The notes: generated by a model from the letters alone, not told the origin. 64,000 nucleotides of DNA from Pyxidicoccus xibeiensis (GCF_024198175.1 NZ_JAJVKV010000006.1:62001-126000), one strand, 5' to 3'; positions 43,262 to 51,980 are shown, numbered from the stretch's first letter. Made by a program: numbers and translations.

Positions 43262-43461
43262 CAACGATCTCCCCGTGTCGGGTGCTCGGCGGCGCCTTCA
43301 GCGCGAACCCACTCATCGACCTCGGAGAGCTTGAATTTCCAGAGGCGACCAATTCGGTGAGCCGGGAGCTTCCTCGACTCAATCCAGCGGTACACCGAAT
43401 CCTTCGCAACCCCGAGGTGCTTGGCGACGTCTTCGACCGAGACCCAAGACTCTGTTGTCAT
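43261..43461 (-). CDS. Excisionase/AlpA-type helix-turn-helix DNA-binding protein
   Basis: 66-aa DNA-binding protein. WVSVEDVAKHLGVAKDSVYR and WIESRKLPAHRIGRLWKFK form the winged MerR/excisionase-type HTH. The start is ATG 43,461; a longer frame upstream to 43,572 begins with non-homologous residues. It is the first gene of the operon and overlaps the next by 4 bp. Such proteins act either as excisionases of integrative elements or as transcription regulators. Position at the head of the BREX operon and an inverted repeat at 43,517-43,538 favour a regulator; an excisionase role is possible since the island edge is near. Confidence 0.8.
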   Translation of the reverse strand: MTTESWVSVEDVAKHLGVAKDSVYRWIESRKLPAHRIGRLWKFKLSEVDEWVRAEGAAEHPTRGDR

Positions 43462-43516
43462 TCCCTTTGCTCCGGGCCGATCGGGACCACTGTGCACTTG
43501 AGGACGGTACCTGGGT

Positions 43517-43538
43517 CGGGCCTTGTCAACAAGACCCG
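43517..43538 (-). promoter_or_regulatory. Inverted repeat overlapping a candidate -35 box upstream of the BREX operon
   Basis: CGGG-C-CTTGT-CA-ACAAG-A-CCCG is a 22-base near-perfect palindrome ending 56 bp before the HTH start codon. On the - strand its centre contains TTGACA (43,529-43,524), identical to the sigma-70 -35 consensus; a convincing -10 box is not seen at 16-18 bases. A repressor bound here would block transcription, so it is a candidate operator for the HTH protein. Confidence 0.45.
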
Positions 43539-43553
43539 AGGAAAGTCGATGAG

Positions 43554-43676
43554 ACCGGAGGAGCAACGGCAAAGGGCAAGGCCCACAGCTTCGGAGGGGA
43601 CTGGACCTCGACGAAGTTGGACGTGCTGGCGAAGTATCTGCAGGGGTACACGACAGCGCTGATGGGAGTCGCTCTG
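43554..43676 (+). pseudogene. Remnant of a three-Cys-motif partner protein gene (tcmP)
   Basis: In one + strand frame the residues KAHSFGGDWTSTKLDVLAKY and the following LQGYTTALM match the conserved N-terminus of TcmP (three-Cys-motif partner) proteins. The normal continuation with a YIDAFAGTG-like methyltransferase motif is absent and the frame runs into unrelated DNA and the tRNA. No in-frame ATG with a ribosome binding site is present, although GGAGGAG precedes the segment. TcmP genes are frequent in defence islands; this is a 5' stub left by deletion or replacement at the island edge. Identification rests on about 30 residues recognised from memory. Confidence 0.6.
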
Positions 43677-43790
43677 CGCGGAGGTGGCGAAGCTGAAGGT
43701 GGAGTTCCGACTTCCATCGACGTCGCCGACAGGACGCGCGCTGCCCGCGTCGGACGAAGGCCGGTAGCTACAGTCGAGCTACAGCGCAGA

Positions 43791-43842
43791 GCCAGGAACG
43801 AAAAAAGCCCCCGAGTCTTTCGACTCGGAGGCTCTTTCGGAG
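43791..43842 (-). terminator. Intrinsic terminator of tRNA-Leu; right copy of the island direct repeat
   Basis: On the - strand, directly after the tRNA, the hairpin AGCCTCCGAGT-CGAAAG-ACTCGGGGGCT is followed by a run of T residues, a textbook rho-independent terminator. Bases 43,791-43,833 are identical to 18,537-18,579. Hairpins of this sequence type can follow several myxobacterial RNA genes, so identity alone is weaker evidence for an attachment site than identity plus the adjoining tRNA fragment. Confidence 0.8.
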
Positions 43843-43924
43843 TGCCCAGGGCGGGATTCGAACCCGCACACCTTTCGGCGCCACCCCCTCAAGATGGTGT
43901 GTCTACCAGTTCCACCACCTGGGC
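43843..43924 (-). tRNA. tRNA-Leu (anticodon GAG)
   Basis: An 82-base cloverleaf: acceptor stem GCCCAGG / CCTGGGC with discriminator A, D-arm with TGGTAGA, anticodon stem CCATC / GGTGG with loop TTGAGGG (anticodon GAG at 43,888-43,890), a long variable arm GCGCCGAAAGGTGT typical of class II tRNAs, and T-arm GCGGGTTCGAATCCCGC. CCA is not encoded. It decodes CUC/CUU. Its 3' end is the integration target of the island on its downstream side. Confidence 0.95.
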
Positions 43925-44010
43925 GTTTGCTGCGCGGACCATCTACCGGACCGCTTCGGATCACGCAACGACAATTTCAACCGTCGCGTGACCCGACTTC
44001 TTCCTGAAGC

Positions 44011-44436
44011 CTACTGCGCCGGAGCCGGAGCAGGCGGCGTGGCCGACGGAGCGGCCTCGTTCGTCGCCGGGTTGCCACCGCCCTCGGAGGGAGGAGGCGG
44101 AACCGGCGTCTCACCGCGCGGCTGCTCCACGCTGCCCGGGCCGGACGCCGCCGGAGCGGCCGCCCCGGGAGGAGGCGCGGCAACCGAGCCGCCAGCCGCC
44201 ACCGAGGTGCGCAGCCCCACGAAGGACAGGCCGAGCGAGGAGATGAAGAAGAGCACCGCGAAGACGCCGGTGAGCTTGCTCAGGAACGTCACCGCGCCCC
44301 GGCCACCGAAGGCACTCGTGGCAGCGCCGCCGCCGAGCGCGGAGCCCATGCCCGCGTCCTTACCGGGCTGCAGCAGGATGACGAAGATCATGAACACGCA
44401 GACAAGGACGTGCACGATCGTGACGAAGGTCAGCAT
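44011..44436 (-). CDS. secG: Protein-export membrane protein SecG
   Basis: 141-aa SecG subunit of the Sec translocon. It has two hydrophobic helices (about 3-22 and 53-75) joined by the conserved loop ILLQPGKDAGMGSALGGGA, and a proline/alanine-rich C-terminal tail that makes it longer than the roughly 110-aa E. coli protein. It lies downstream of tpiA, a common arrangement in bacteria, and is followed in the opposite direction of the island by tRNA-Leu. Confidence 0.9.
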   Translation of the reverse strand: MLTFVTIVHVLVCVFMIFVILLQPGKDAGMGSALGGGAATSAFGGRGAVTFLSKLTGVFAVLFFISSLGLSFVGLRTSVAAGGSVAAPPPGAAAPAASGPGSVEQPRGETPVPPPPSEGGGNPATNEAAPSATPPAPAPAQ

Positions 44437-44532
44437 GGCGAGTCTTCCAGACGTTCCGTGAGAAGGAGGCGCACCCTACACAAACTGGTGAACGGGAGAC
44501 AACATCTTCCCGTCCCCCATTCCTACATGACC

Positions 44533-45306
44533 CTAGCTGGCCGCCTTGACGATGGCCGCGAAGTCGCCCGCCTTCAGGCTCGCTCCGCCCACCAGCGCCC
44601 CGTCCACGTCCGGCTGCCCCAGCAATTCCGCCGCGTTGTCCGGCTTCACGCTGCCGCCGTACTGGATGCGCACCCGCCCGGCCGTCTCCCCGTCGTACAG
44701 CCGCTCGAGCAGGCCCCGGATCGCCGCGTGGACCTCCTGCGCCTGCGCCGACGTGGCGTTGCGCCCCGTCCCAATCGCCCACACCGGCTCGTACGCCAGG
44801 ACGAAGCTGCCCACGTCCTTCGCGTCGAACCCGGCCAGCGCCCCGCGCACCTGGCGCTCCACCACCTCCAGCGTCCGGTTCCCCTCGCGCTCGGCCAGCG
44901 TCTCGCCCACGCAGATGATGGGCGTCATCCCCGCCGCTTTCACCGCCCGGGCCTTCTTGTTCACCGACTCGTCCGTCTCACCGAAGAGCTGCCGGCGCTC
45001 CGAGTGGCCCACGATGACGTAGGCACACCCGAGCTCCGCCAGCATCTGCGCGGAGACCTCGCCGGTGAAGGCTCCGGACGCCTCCCAGTGGCAGTTCTGC
45101 GCCGCCAGTTGCAGCGGCGCGCCCTCCAGCGCCACGTGGAGCGGCTGCAGCGCCACGAACGTCGGCGCCAGCACCACCTCCACCGTGTCTCCCAGCGGGG
45201 CCACCATCCCCCGCAGCTCACGCACCAGCGCCAGTGCCTCGGGCACCGTCTTGTGCATCTTCCAGTTCCCGGCGACGATCTTCCGACGACGAACCGCGGC
45301 GGCCAT
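44533..45306 (-). CDS. tpiA: Triosephosphate isomerase
   Basis: 257-aa TIM-barrel enzyme interconverting dihydroxyacetone phosphate and glyceraldehyde 3-phosphate. GNWKMHKT (catalytic Lys), GHSERRQLFGE (catalytic His) and AYEPVWAIGTG (catalytic Glu) are intact, and phosphate-binding QYGGSVKPDN follows. The frame starts at ATG 45,306. It is third in the glycolytic block gap-pgk-tpi-secG, separated from pgk by 48 bp. Confidence 0.95.
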   Translation of the reverse strand: MAAAVRRRKIVAGNWKMHKTVPEALALVRELRGMVAPLGDTVEVVLAPTFVALQPLHVALEGAPLQLAAQNCHWEASGAFTGEVSAQMLAELGCAYVIVGHSERRQLFGETDESVNKKARAVKAAGMTPIICVGETLAEREGNRTLEVVERQVRGALAGFDAKDVGSFVLAYEPVWAIGTGRNATSAQAQEVHAAIRGLLERLYDGETAGRVRIQYGGSVKPDNAAELLGQPDVDGALVGGASLKAGDFAAIVKAAS

Positions 45307-45354
45307 GTGTCCCCCCAGGGGTGTGGGATACGGGTTGCGTTGCGGGCGCGCAGC

Positions 45355-46542
45355 CTAACGCGTTTCCAGTGCCTTGATACCCGGCAATTCACGTCCCTCC
45401 AGGAACTCAAGGGACGCACCACCGCCGGTGGAGACGTGGCTCATCTTCTCCGCGTAGCCCATCTGCTCCACGGCCGCGGCGCTGTCTCCACCGCCGATGA
45501 CGGTGGTGGCCTGGCTGTTGATGGACATGGCCGCGGCCACCGAGCGGGTGCCCTCGGCGAACTTGGCCACCTCGAACAGGCCCATGGGGCCGTTCCACAC
45601 CACCGTGCGCGCGTCGCGGATGTGCTGGGCGTACATGGCCCGCGTCTTGGGGCCGATGTCCAGGCCCAGCATGTCCACCGGAATCGCGTTGTCCGGCGTC
45701 TCCTTGGCCACGCTGTTCTCCGTGAGGTCGGTGCCCACGATGTGGTCCACCGGCAGGACGATGGGCGTCTTCAGCCGCTGCGCGGCCTCCAGCATGCGGG
45801 TGGCCAAAGACAGCTTGTCCCCCTCCACGCGGCTCTTGCCCACCTCCACGCCCTGCGCCTTGAGGAAGGTGTAGGCCATGGCGCCGCCGATGAGCAGCGC
45901 GTCCACCTTGGGCAGCAGGCTCTCGATGACCTTGATCTTGTCGCTCACCTTGGAGCCACCCAGGATGGCCACGAAGGGCTTCTCCGGGTTCTTGAGCACC
46001 TTGCCCAGGTACTCAATCTCCTTGCGCATCAGGAAGCCGGCGGCCTTCTCCTTCACGAAGGGCACCATGCCCGCGGTGGAGGCGTGGGCGCGGTGCGCGG
46101 TACCGAAGGCGTCGTTGATGTAGACGTCGGCGTTGGCGGCCAGCTCGCGGGCGAAGGCCTCGTCGTTGGCCTCCTCTTCCTTGTGGAAGCGCAGGTTCTC
46201 CAGGAGGACCACCTGGCCCTCCTTGAGGTCCTTCACCTGCTTCTTCACGCCATCCCCCACGCAGTCGTCGGTGAGGATGACCTCGTGCTTGCCGCCGAGC
46301 AGCTCGGCCAGCCGCACGGCGACCGGCTCGAGCGACAGCTTGGGGTCCGGGCCCTTGGGCCGGCCGAGGTGGGAGGCCAGGATGACCTTCCCGCCCATCT
46401 CGAGCGCGCGCCGGATGGTGGGCAGCGCCTCGCGAATGCGGGTGTCGTCCGTCACGCGCCGCCCCTCCAGCGGGACGTTGAAGTCCACGCGGATGAAGAC
46501 GCGCTTCCCGGTCAGCTGCAGATCGTCGATGTAGCGGATCAT
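45355..46542 (-). CDS. pgk: Phosphoglycerate kinase
   Basis: 395-aa enzyme transferring phosphate from 1,3-bisphosphoglycerate to ADP. The N-terminal VFIRVDFNVPLEG, the HLGRPKG substrate motif, FGTAHRAHAST, and C-terminal GGGDSAAAVEQMG nucleotide loop are complete, and length is normal. The start is ATG 46,542. It lies 39 bp after gapA and 48 bp before tpiA in one apparent operon. Confidence 0.95.
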   Translation of the reverse strand: MIRYIDDLQLTGKRVFIRVDFNVPLEGRRVTDDTRIREALPTIRRALEMGGKVILASHLGRPKGPDPKLSLEPVAVRLAELLGGKHEVILTDDCVGDGVKKQVKDLKEGQVVLLENLRFHKEEEANDEAFARELAANADVYINDAFGTAHRAHASTAGMVPFVKEKAAGFLMRKEIEYLGKVLKNPEKPFVAILGGSKVSDKIKVIESLLPKVDALLIGGAMAYTFLKAQGVEVGKSRVEGDKLSLATRMLEAAQRLKTPIVLPVDHIVGTDLTENSVAKETPDNAIPVDMLGLDIGPKTRAMYAQHIRDARTVVWNGPMGLFEVAKFAEGTRSVAAAMSINSQATTVIGGGDSAAAVEQMGYAEKMSHVSTGGGASLEFLEGRELPGIKALETR

Positions 46543-46581
46543 CTCGGTCCTTCCCTCTCGGTGCCCTTCAACGCCCTGGGA

Positions 46582-47592
<1,011 letters not shown>

Positions 47593-47686
47593 GTCCGTCG
47601 TCTCCTTCAAGCGGTGAGCACGAGTGCCCACGGGTCGTCACGTCTGAATTCGAGGGCGCCGACCGTAGGCATGCGCATCCGCCGAG

Positions 47687-50578
47687 TCAACGCTTCGCGT
47701 CGTTCGTGCGACGGCGCGCACGCCGAAGCTGAACAATCACCCCGAGCAACAGCCAGATACTGGAGCCCGTTCCCGCCCCGGCCCCGCAGCCGCAGCCGGA
47801 GTCCCCCAGCGGATAGTAGAACTGCGGCGCCTCATCCAGGACCACCGGCTGCGGGGGAGGAGGAGGCGGAGGCGGGGGAGGCGGAGGCGGCGGATGCGGG
47901 TCCACCCCGCGCGCGGCCACGCAGGCCGTGAGCAGGCCAGGGCCCGTGCCACCGGGGTCCTCGGCCGGTGGAGGCGGCACCTGGGCAAGCAGGCCTGCGT
48001 TCACCAGGAATGCGGACAGCAGCTGCCCGCGCCGCGCCCGGCTGACGATGCCCTCGAAGGGCACCCCCAGCAGCAGCACCTGGCCACTGGAGCCCGAGGC
48101 CGCGGAGGCCACGCCGGCCACCAGGTCCGTCCCCGTGTAGCGCAGCACCGGCGAGCCGCCGGAAGCGGGGGTGAGCACGTCCGTCACGCCCACCGGGAAT
48201 GCCCCGCGCGTGCCGTCATCCAGCTCCGCCGCGGGCACGCCCGAGAGCCAGCCGCCAGGCAGGCCCTCCACCGTGAGCGGCGGCGTCCCACCGGCCGGCG
48301 CGGCCCGGAGGATGTCCGCCAGGAAGGCCTGGTCCTCGGCCGAGCCCACCGCGAGCGCCGACGTCACCTGGGTGCCCGAAAGCAGCAGATGGCCGCCCCC
48401 GGTGACGAAGGCGCGCAGCGCGTCCTGCTCCGCGCGCGTGGGCCGGGCGCTGTCCGCCCCGCCCCGGCCGGTGAACCAGTCCACCATCCGGTAGGGCGCG
48501 CCGAGCGAGAACAGCCCCGCGGGAAGCGCCGCGCTGGTGGCGCTGTCGAAGGCGGTGGCCGCGTGCGCGAGCGCCTCGCCATGGCGCCGCACGTAGGTGC
48601 CGTCGTTCATCGCCTCCACCAGCAGGCGCACCGGCGCCGCCAGGTCGTACGCGTCCAGCGCCTCGGCGCACGCCATCGCGGAGTCGAGCCGCTCGAAGGC
48701 GTTGACGAGCAGCACGGGCACCTGTGCCCCCTGGGGCGTGCGTACCCCGACGATGGCGGACGGGAAGCCCTCCCCGCCCGCGTTGAGCGCGGCCACGCGG
48801 AAGTAGCGCACCGTGCCCGGGGCCAGCGTCGCGGAGAAGCTCGTCCCCAGCACCTCGGTTCCCTCGTCCCAGGCCTGCCCGTCCGCGCTCTGGTAGACGC
48901 GGTAGCCGGTGGGCGCGTCGCGGCCCTCCTCGTCCGGGTTCGCGGTGGGGACGGCCCAGCGGACCTCCACCGCGCCGTCCAGGCCGTTGCGCGCGAGCAC
49001 CGCGGAAGGCGCCTCGGGGGGCAGGAGCACGGGCACGCCGTCGCGCGCGGCGAAGTACTTGATGAGGCCCTGGAGGATGGCGCGCGCCGCCACGCGGCGG
49101 AAGGTGGGCTCCTTCAGCCGGTTCGAGTCGGTGAGGTTGTCGTGGTACGCCATCTCCAGCAGCACGGAGGGCATCTCCGGGTTGTGCGTGGGGTTCACCT
49201 CGCCCAGGTTGGCCGACCGCAGCGTGCGCACCCGCCAGGTGGGGTCCACCTCGCGGCGGAGGTCCCTTCCGATTTCGTCCAGCAGCGCGCGCGCCATGAC
49301 GTCGCTGCCGGGCACTCCGGTGAAGTTGAGCGTGCCGTCCACCGGGTTGGGCCCGTACACGTAGGCCTCCGTGCCCGCCACGTTGCCGGAGGTGGACGCA
49401 TTGGTGTGCCAGGCCACGTACACCGCGTCCTCGCCATCCTCGTGCAGCCACGCGGCGAAGCGGGGGCGCGCGCTGACATCCGCGTTGCGCTCGTTGGCCA
49501 GCGCGTTGGCCCCGGTGGGCGCGTACACGGACGCGGGCGCGCCGCTGAACTGCACGTGGTAGCGCGCGGACTCCTCGTAGCGGGGCCGGGGCAGCGGGGG
49601 AATCTCCGCGTCGCCAATGAGGCCGCTGCCGCCACCGAAGCGCACCGCGTCCAGCGACACCGTACCGCCCGCCGCCGAGTCGTTCATCGCCACCACGGAC
49701 CCGGCTTCCGGGTGCCGGCCGGCCTTGAAGTAGAAGCGGCCGAGCAGCACCCACGTGCCGCCGTGGCGGCGCTGGTTGACGCGGAAGTGGCTCTCACCGC
49801 CCGCGTGCCGCACCACGTAGTGCGCGTCCGTCGCCCGCGTCGGGTCCGCCGCGTACGAGACGTAGACGTGGTACGCGCCGTCCACCGGGACTTCCGGCGC
49901 CCACGTCGCGCTCGCGGTGGCGGTGGCCGCCGTCGTCATGACGCGGGTGGTGCCCAGCGTGAAGGGCTCCACGCTGTTGCCCATGGGCGACGGAAGCGCC
50001 CCCCACCCCTTCTGGGCGGAGGACTGGAAGACGTCGCCGGCCTCGGTGTAGGCGCCGGCCTGCCCATCGTCGACGATGGCCATGCGCGCGTTGAGGTCCG
50101 GCTCGCGCACCGGCACCACCGTGGCGCCCGCCCCCATCAGCATCGGCAGCAGGTACTGGTTGAGCACCTCCGCGGAGATGAGGTCCTCCACCACCGCCCA
50201 GGTGTTGGGGCGCTGCGTGGCCCACCGGTCCAGCGGCGCGCTCCGCGTGAAGCCGTGCCCCGGGCTCAGGTACACCACCTTGCCGGACAGCGCCCCACCC
50301 CGTACCCGCGTCTGCGGCACACCGGCGAGCGCGGCGCGCACCGCCCCACCCGGGGCTTCGCGCCGCACCACGGGCGGCTCCGCGGCGGACAGCCGGCGGG
50401 ACTCGTGCGGCCGGGGGCCCGGGAGGGGGACGTACTCGACGCCGGGGGGCTCCAGGCCACAGGCCCCCTCGTCCAGGGTGGGGGCCGGGGCGTGGGCCCG
50501 GGCCAGCGTGGAAGTCAACAGGAGGGCCAGGGCCGCGCCACCCAGGCGCGCCCTCTCACGGTAGGAAGCAGAAGTCAC
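47687..50578 (-). CDS. Zinc N-acetylmuramoyl-L-alanine amidase with golvesin-like insertion, FN3 domain and MYXO-CTERM-like tail
   Basis: 963-aa secreted protein. I prefer GTG 50,578, which gives a signal peptide ending LLTSTLARA; a TTG at 50,614 would add 12 residues. The Amidase_3 catalytic domain is split: VYLSPGHGFT near residue 105 and VYVAWHTNAS and PSVLLEMAYHDN near 400-470 supply the zinc and catalytic residues. Between them is a beta-sandwich resembling a golvesin/xanthan-lyase C-terminal domain (HVYVSYAADP ... WVLLGRFYF). An FN3 domain follows (about 530-620), then a ThuA/DJ-1-like region, a polyproline stretch of at least ten residues, and CGCGAG plus a hydrophobic helix and RRARRR, a MYXO-CTERM-like surface-sorting tail. 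It should cleave peptidoglycan stem peptides. Confidence 0.8.
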   Translation of the reverse strand: MTSASYRERARLGGAALALLLTSTLARAHAPAPTLDEGACGLEPPGVEYVPLPGPRPHESRRLSAAEPPVVRREAPGGAVRAALAGVPQTRVRGGALSGKVVYLSPGHGFTRSAPLDRWATQRPNTWAVVEDLISAEVLNQYLLPMLMGAGATVVPVREPDLNARMAIVDDGQAGAYTEAGDVFQSSAQKGWGALPSPMGNSVEPFTLGTTRVMTTAATATASATWAPEVPVDGAYHVYVSYAADPTRATDAHYVVRHAGGESHFRVNQRRHGGTWVLLGRFYFKAGRHPEAGSVVAMNDSAAGGTVSLDAVRFGGGSGLIGDAEIPPLPRPRYEESARYHVQFSGAPASVYAPTGANALANERNADVSARPRFAAWLHEDGEDAVYVAWHTNASTSGNVAGTEAYVYGPNPVDGTLNFTGVPGSDVMARALLDEIGRDLRREVDPTWRVRTLRSANLGEVNPTHNPEMPSVLLEMAYHDNLTDSNRLKEPTFRRVAARAILQGLIKYFAARDGVPVLLPPEAPSAVLARNGLDGAVEVRWAVPTANPDEEGRDAPTGYRVYQSADGQAWDEGTEVLGTSFSATLAPGTVRYFRVAALNAGGEGFPSAIVGVRTPQGAQVPVLLVNAFERLDSAMACAEALDAYDLAAPVRLLVEAMNDGTYVRRHGEALAHAATAFDSATSAALPAGLFSLGAPYRMVDWFTGRGGADSARPTRAEQDALRAFVTGGGHLLLSGTQVTSALAVGSAEDQAFLADILRAAPAGGTPPLTVEGLPGGWLSGVPAAELDDGTRGAFPVGVTDVLTPASGGSPVLRYTGTDLVAGVASAASGSSGQVLLLGVPFEGIVSRARRGQLLSAFLVNAGLLAQVPPPPAEDPGGTGPGLLTACVAARGVDPHPPPPPPPPPPPPPPQPVVLDEAPQFYYPLGDSGCGCGAGAGTGSSIWLLLGVIVQLRRARRRTNDAKR

Positions 50579-50656
50579 GGGGTCGGACCATACCCCTTCA
50601 CACCCGAGGGGCAACCGTACCCATGGGTGCTAGGGTGCGCGCCCCTTCCATCTCCG

Positions 50657-51352
50657 ATGAACGTACCTGTCCGGCCACCCTCCGCCTTCCCTCCCCGTCA
50701 CGGCTCGGGGCTGTTCGCCTCGTTCGGCCATGCGTGGGCGGGGCTCATCCACACCGTCGTCCACCAGCGCAACATGCGCGTCCACCTCATCTCCGCGGTG
50801 CTGGTGGGCCTGGTGGGCAGCGGCATCCCGCTGGGGCTCGCGGAGAAGGTGACGCTCATCTTCTGCGTCCTGCTCATCTTCTTCGCCGAAATCCTCAACA
50901 GCGCGCTGGAGCACCTGGTCGACCTGGCCGTCCAGCAGTTCGACGAGAAGGCCCGCCTCACCAAGGACGCGGCCGCCGCCGGCGTGCTGGTGCTGGCGCT
51001 GGGCACGGTGGTCATCTTCGCCGCCATCCTCGTGCACAACTGGGACACGGTGCGTGGCAGCACGGACGCCATCGTCCGGCAGGTCGTGCTGGGAGTGCCG
51101 CTCACCGTGTGCATCCTCGCCCTGGTGCTGCCTCAACGCCGCCCCCTCGGGGTGGACGTGGGCGCCTTCCTGGGCGGTGGCGCGCTGCTGGTGCTGCTGG
51201 CGCAGCGCTCGGCCAGCATCGTCTTCACCGCGATGACGGGAGGCCTGCTCGTGGTGGCCGGCGCGGCCGCGTACGAGCGGAGACGGGAGCTTCGGTCAGC
51301 GGTGGGGGCGGCGGCCGATTCGCCAGTCAGCGGAAACAAAAAGACCGGCTGA
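50657..51352 (+). CDS. dgkA: Diacylglycerol/undecaprenol kinase family membrane protein
   Basis: 231-aa membrane protein; ATG 50,657 begins MNVPVRPPSAFPP. Residues about 20-130 are a DgkA domain with three helices and the signature EILNSALEHLVDLAV; FASFGHAWAGL precedes it as in Gram-positive-type DgkA/UdpK. About 90 residues of additional hydrophobic sequence follow (two or three more helices), longer than the usual 120-130 aa family. Substrate (diacylglycerol or undecaprenol) cannot be told. A terminator hairpin overlaps the stop codon. Confidence 0.8.
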   Translation: MNVPVRPPSAFPPRHGSGLFASFGHAWAGLIHTVVHQRNMRVHLISAVLVGLVGSGIPLGLAEKVTLIFCVLLIFFAEILNSALEHLVDLAVQQFDEKARLTKDAAAAGVLVLALGTVVIFAAILVHNWDTVRGSTDAIVRQVVLGVPLTVCILALVLPQRRPLGVDVGAFLGGGALLVLLAQRSASIVFTAMTGGLLVVAGAAAYERRRELRSAVGAAADSPVSGNKKTG

Positions 51353-51365
51353 CGCCGGTCCTTTC
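51343..51365 (+). terminator. Intrinsic terminator overlapping the dgkA stop codon
   Basis: GACCGGC-TGAC-GCCGGTC is a perfect 7-bp stem followed by CTTTC, with AAAAA on the 5' side so it could work both ways. The dgkA TGA is in the loop. Confidence 0.6.
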
Positions 51366-51451
51366 ACATCCGTCTCCGCGCGGGCGGGAGCCCCGAAGCC
51401 AGTCCGGAGCCCGCGCGCCCGCGGGGTGTTGCAGTTGCGAAGGCTAGGCAA

Positions 51452-51655
51452 TCAGGCGCGCTGGCGCCACTCGGAGCCCTGCTCCTGTGTTGCCTGGACG
51501 GCAACGGCCTTGTCGCCTTCCTTCAGGTCCGCGGTCACCAGATCGAGCAGCTCCGTGGCGATACCGATGACCTGGTGCGGCGTGTAGCCGCTCGCGCGCA
51601 GCTGGTTGAAGAAGGTGCGCGCCAGGATCCGGGTGCCCTTTTGATCGGTGCTCAC
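51452..51655 (-). CDS. Small conserved-looking protein of unknown function
   Basis: 67-aa protein when started at GTG 51,655, eight bases after GGAGG; the frame is open further upstream to 51,832 but with no good binding site and low-complexity content. The sequence is ILARTFFNQLRASGYTPHQV and IGIATELLDLVTADLKEG, two amphipathic helices typical of a small cytoplasmic regulatory protein. No family recognised. It is divergent from the flavoprotein gene at 51,981. Confidence 0.6.
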   Translation of the reverse strand: MSTDQKGTRILARTFFNQLRASGYTPHQVIGIATELLDLVTADLKEGDKAVAVQATQEQGSEWRQRA

Positions 51656-51980
51656 AGTGAATGCCTCCAGAGGCGGCGGATTGAGGGGGGCCGCCGCGTA
51701 ATCATGCGGCGTCAACACTTCAACCCCCGTGCCAGACGTTTCCTTCCTAACGGATTCCCCAGCAGTTCTCAGTGGTTGAGGTACACCAGGGCCCGGCATG
51801 GCCCCTCCAGCGGTGCGAAGGCGGTTACGCACCGCACGGCGTCACGGGGGGATGGCCGAGGGGGGTGCATCGGCGGGTACGCACCCCTGAAGCCCCCAAA
51901 GGGCCTCGTGGTTTCAAGTGCTTGCAATCTTTCAGGAGGGCGGAGCAGATACGCGCCCCCACCTTTAGGAGCAGACAGCA
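51656..51980. other. Divergent intergenic region with two tandem stem-loops
   Basis: A 325-bp region between divergent genes. At 51,810-51,835 GCGGTGCG pairs with CGCACCGC (8 bp, 10-base loop); at 51,862-51,887 GGGGTGC pairs with GCACCCC (7 bp, 12-base loop). The loops are similar (AAGGCGGTTA and ATCGGCGGGTAC), so this is a duplicated structured element in the probable leader of the flavoprotein gene. AGGAG precedes the ATG at 51,981. I see no clear sigma-70 promoter. Confidence 0.45.

Larger units (their letters stand above)
18537..43859. mobile_element. Defence island inserted at tRNA-Leu(GAG)
   Basis: A segment of about 25.3 kb lies between a displaced tRNA-Leu 3' fragment plus terminator (18,537-18,606) and the intact tRNA-Leu with an identical terminator (43,791-43,859). 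All intact genes inside are on the - strand and are defence-related or unknown: a small excisionase-like HTH protein, an unknown protein, type 2 BREX, and a helicase/PLD/DUF6361-like unit. A tcmP remnant at the tRNA edge indicates past gene turnover. No integrase, transposase or conjugation gene is visible, so the island looks immobile or depends on helper functions. The flanks are ordinary myxobacterial genes. Confidence 0.7.

Noticed and set aside
38282..43360. Very long open frame (1692 codons) on the + strand opposite pglX/pglW
   Set aside because: It is the antisense of pglW in GC-rich DNA; it has no domain, and is rich in Arg/Glu/Ala/Leu as expected of an antisense frame. The - strand proteins have intact motifs.
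47894..50656. Long N-terminal extension of the dgkA frame
   Set aside because: The first 921 codons are antisense to the amidase gene. The true protein begins at ATG 50,657 where kinase homology starts.
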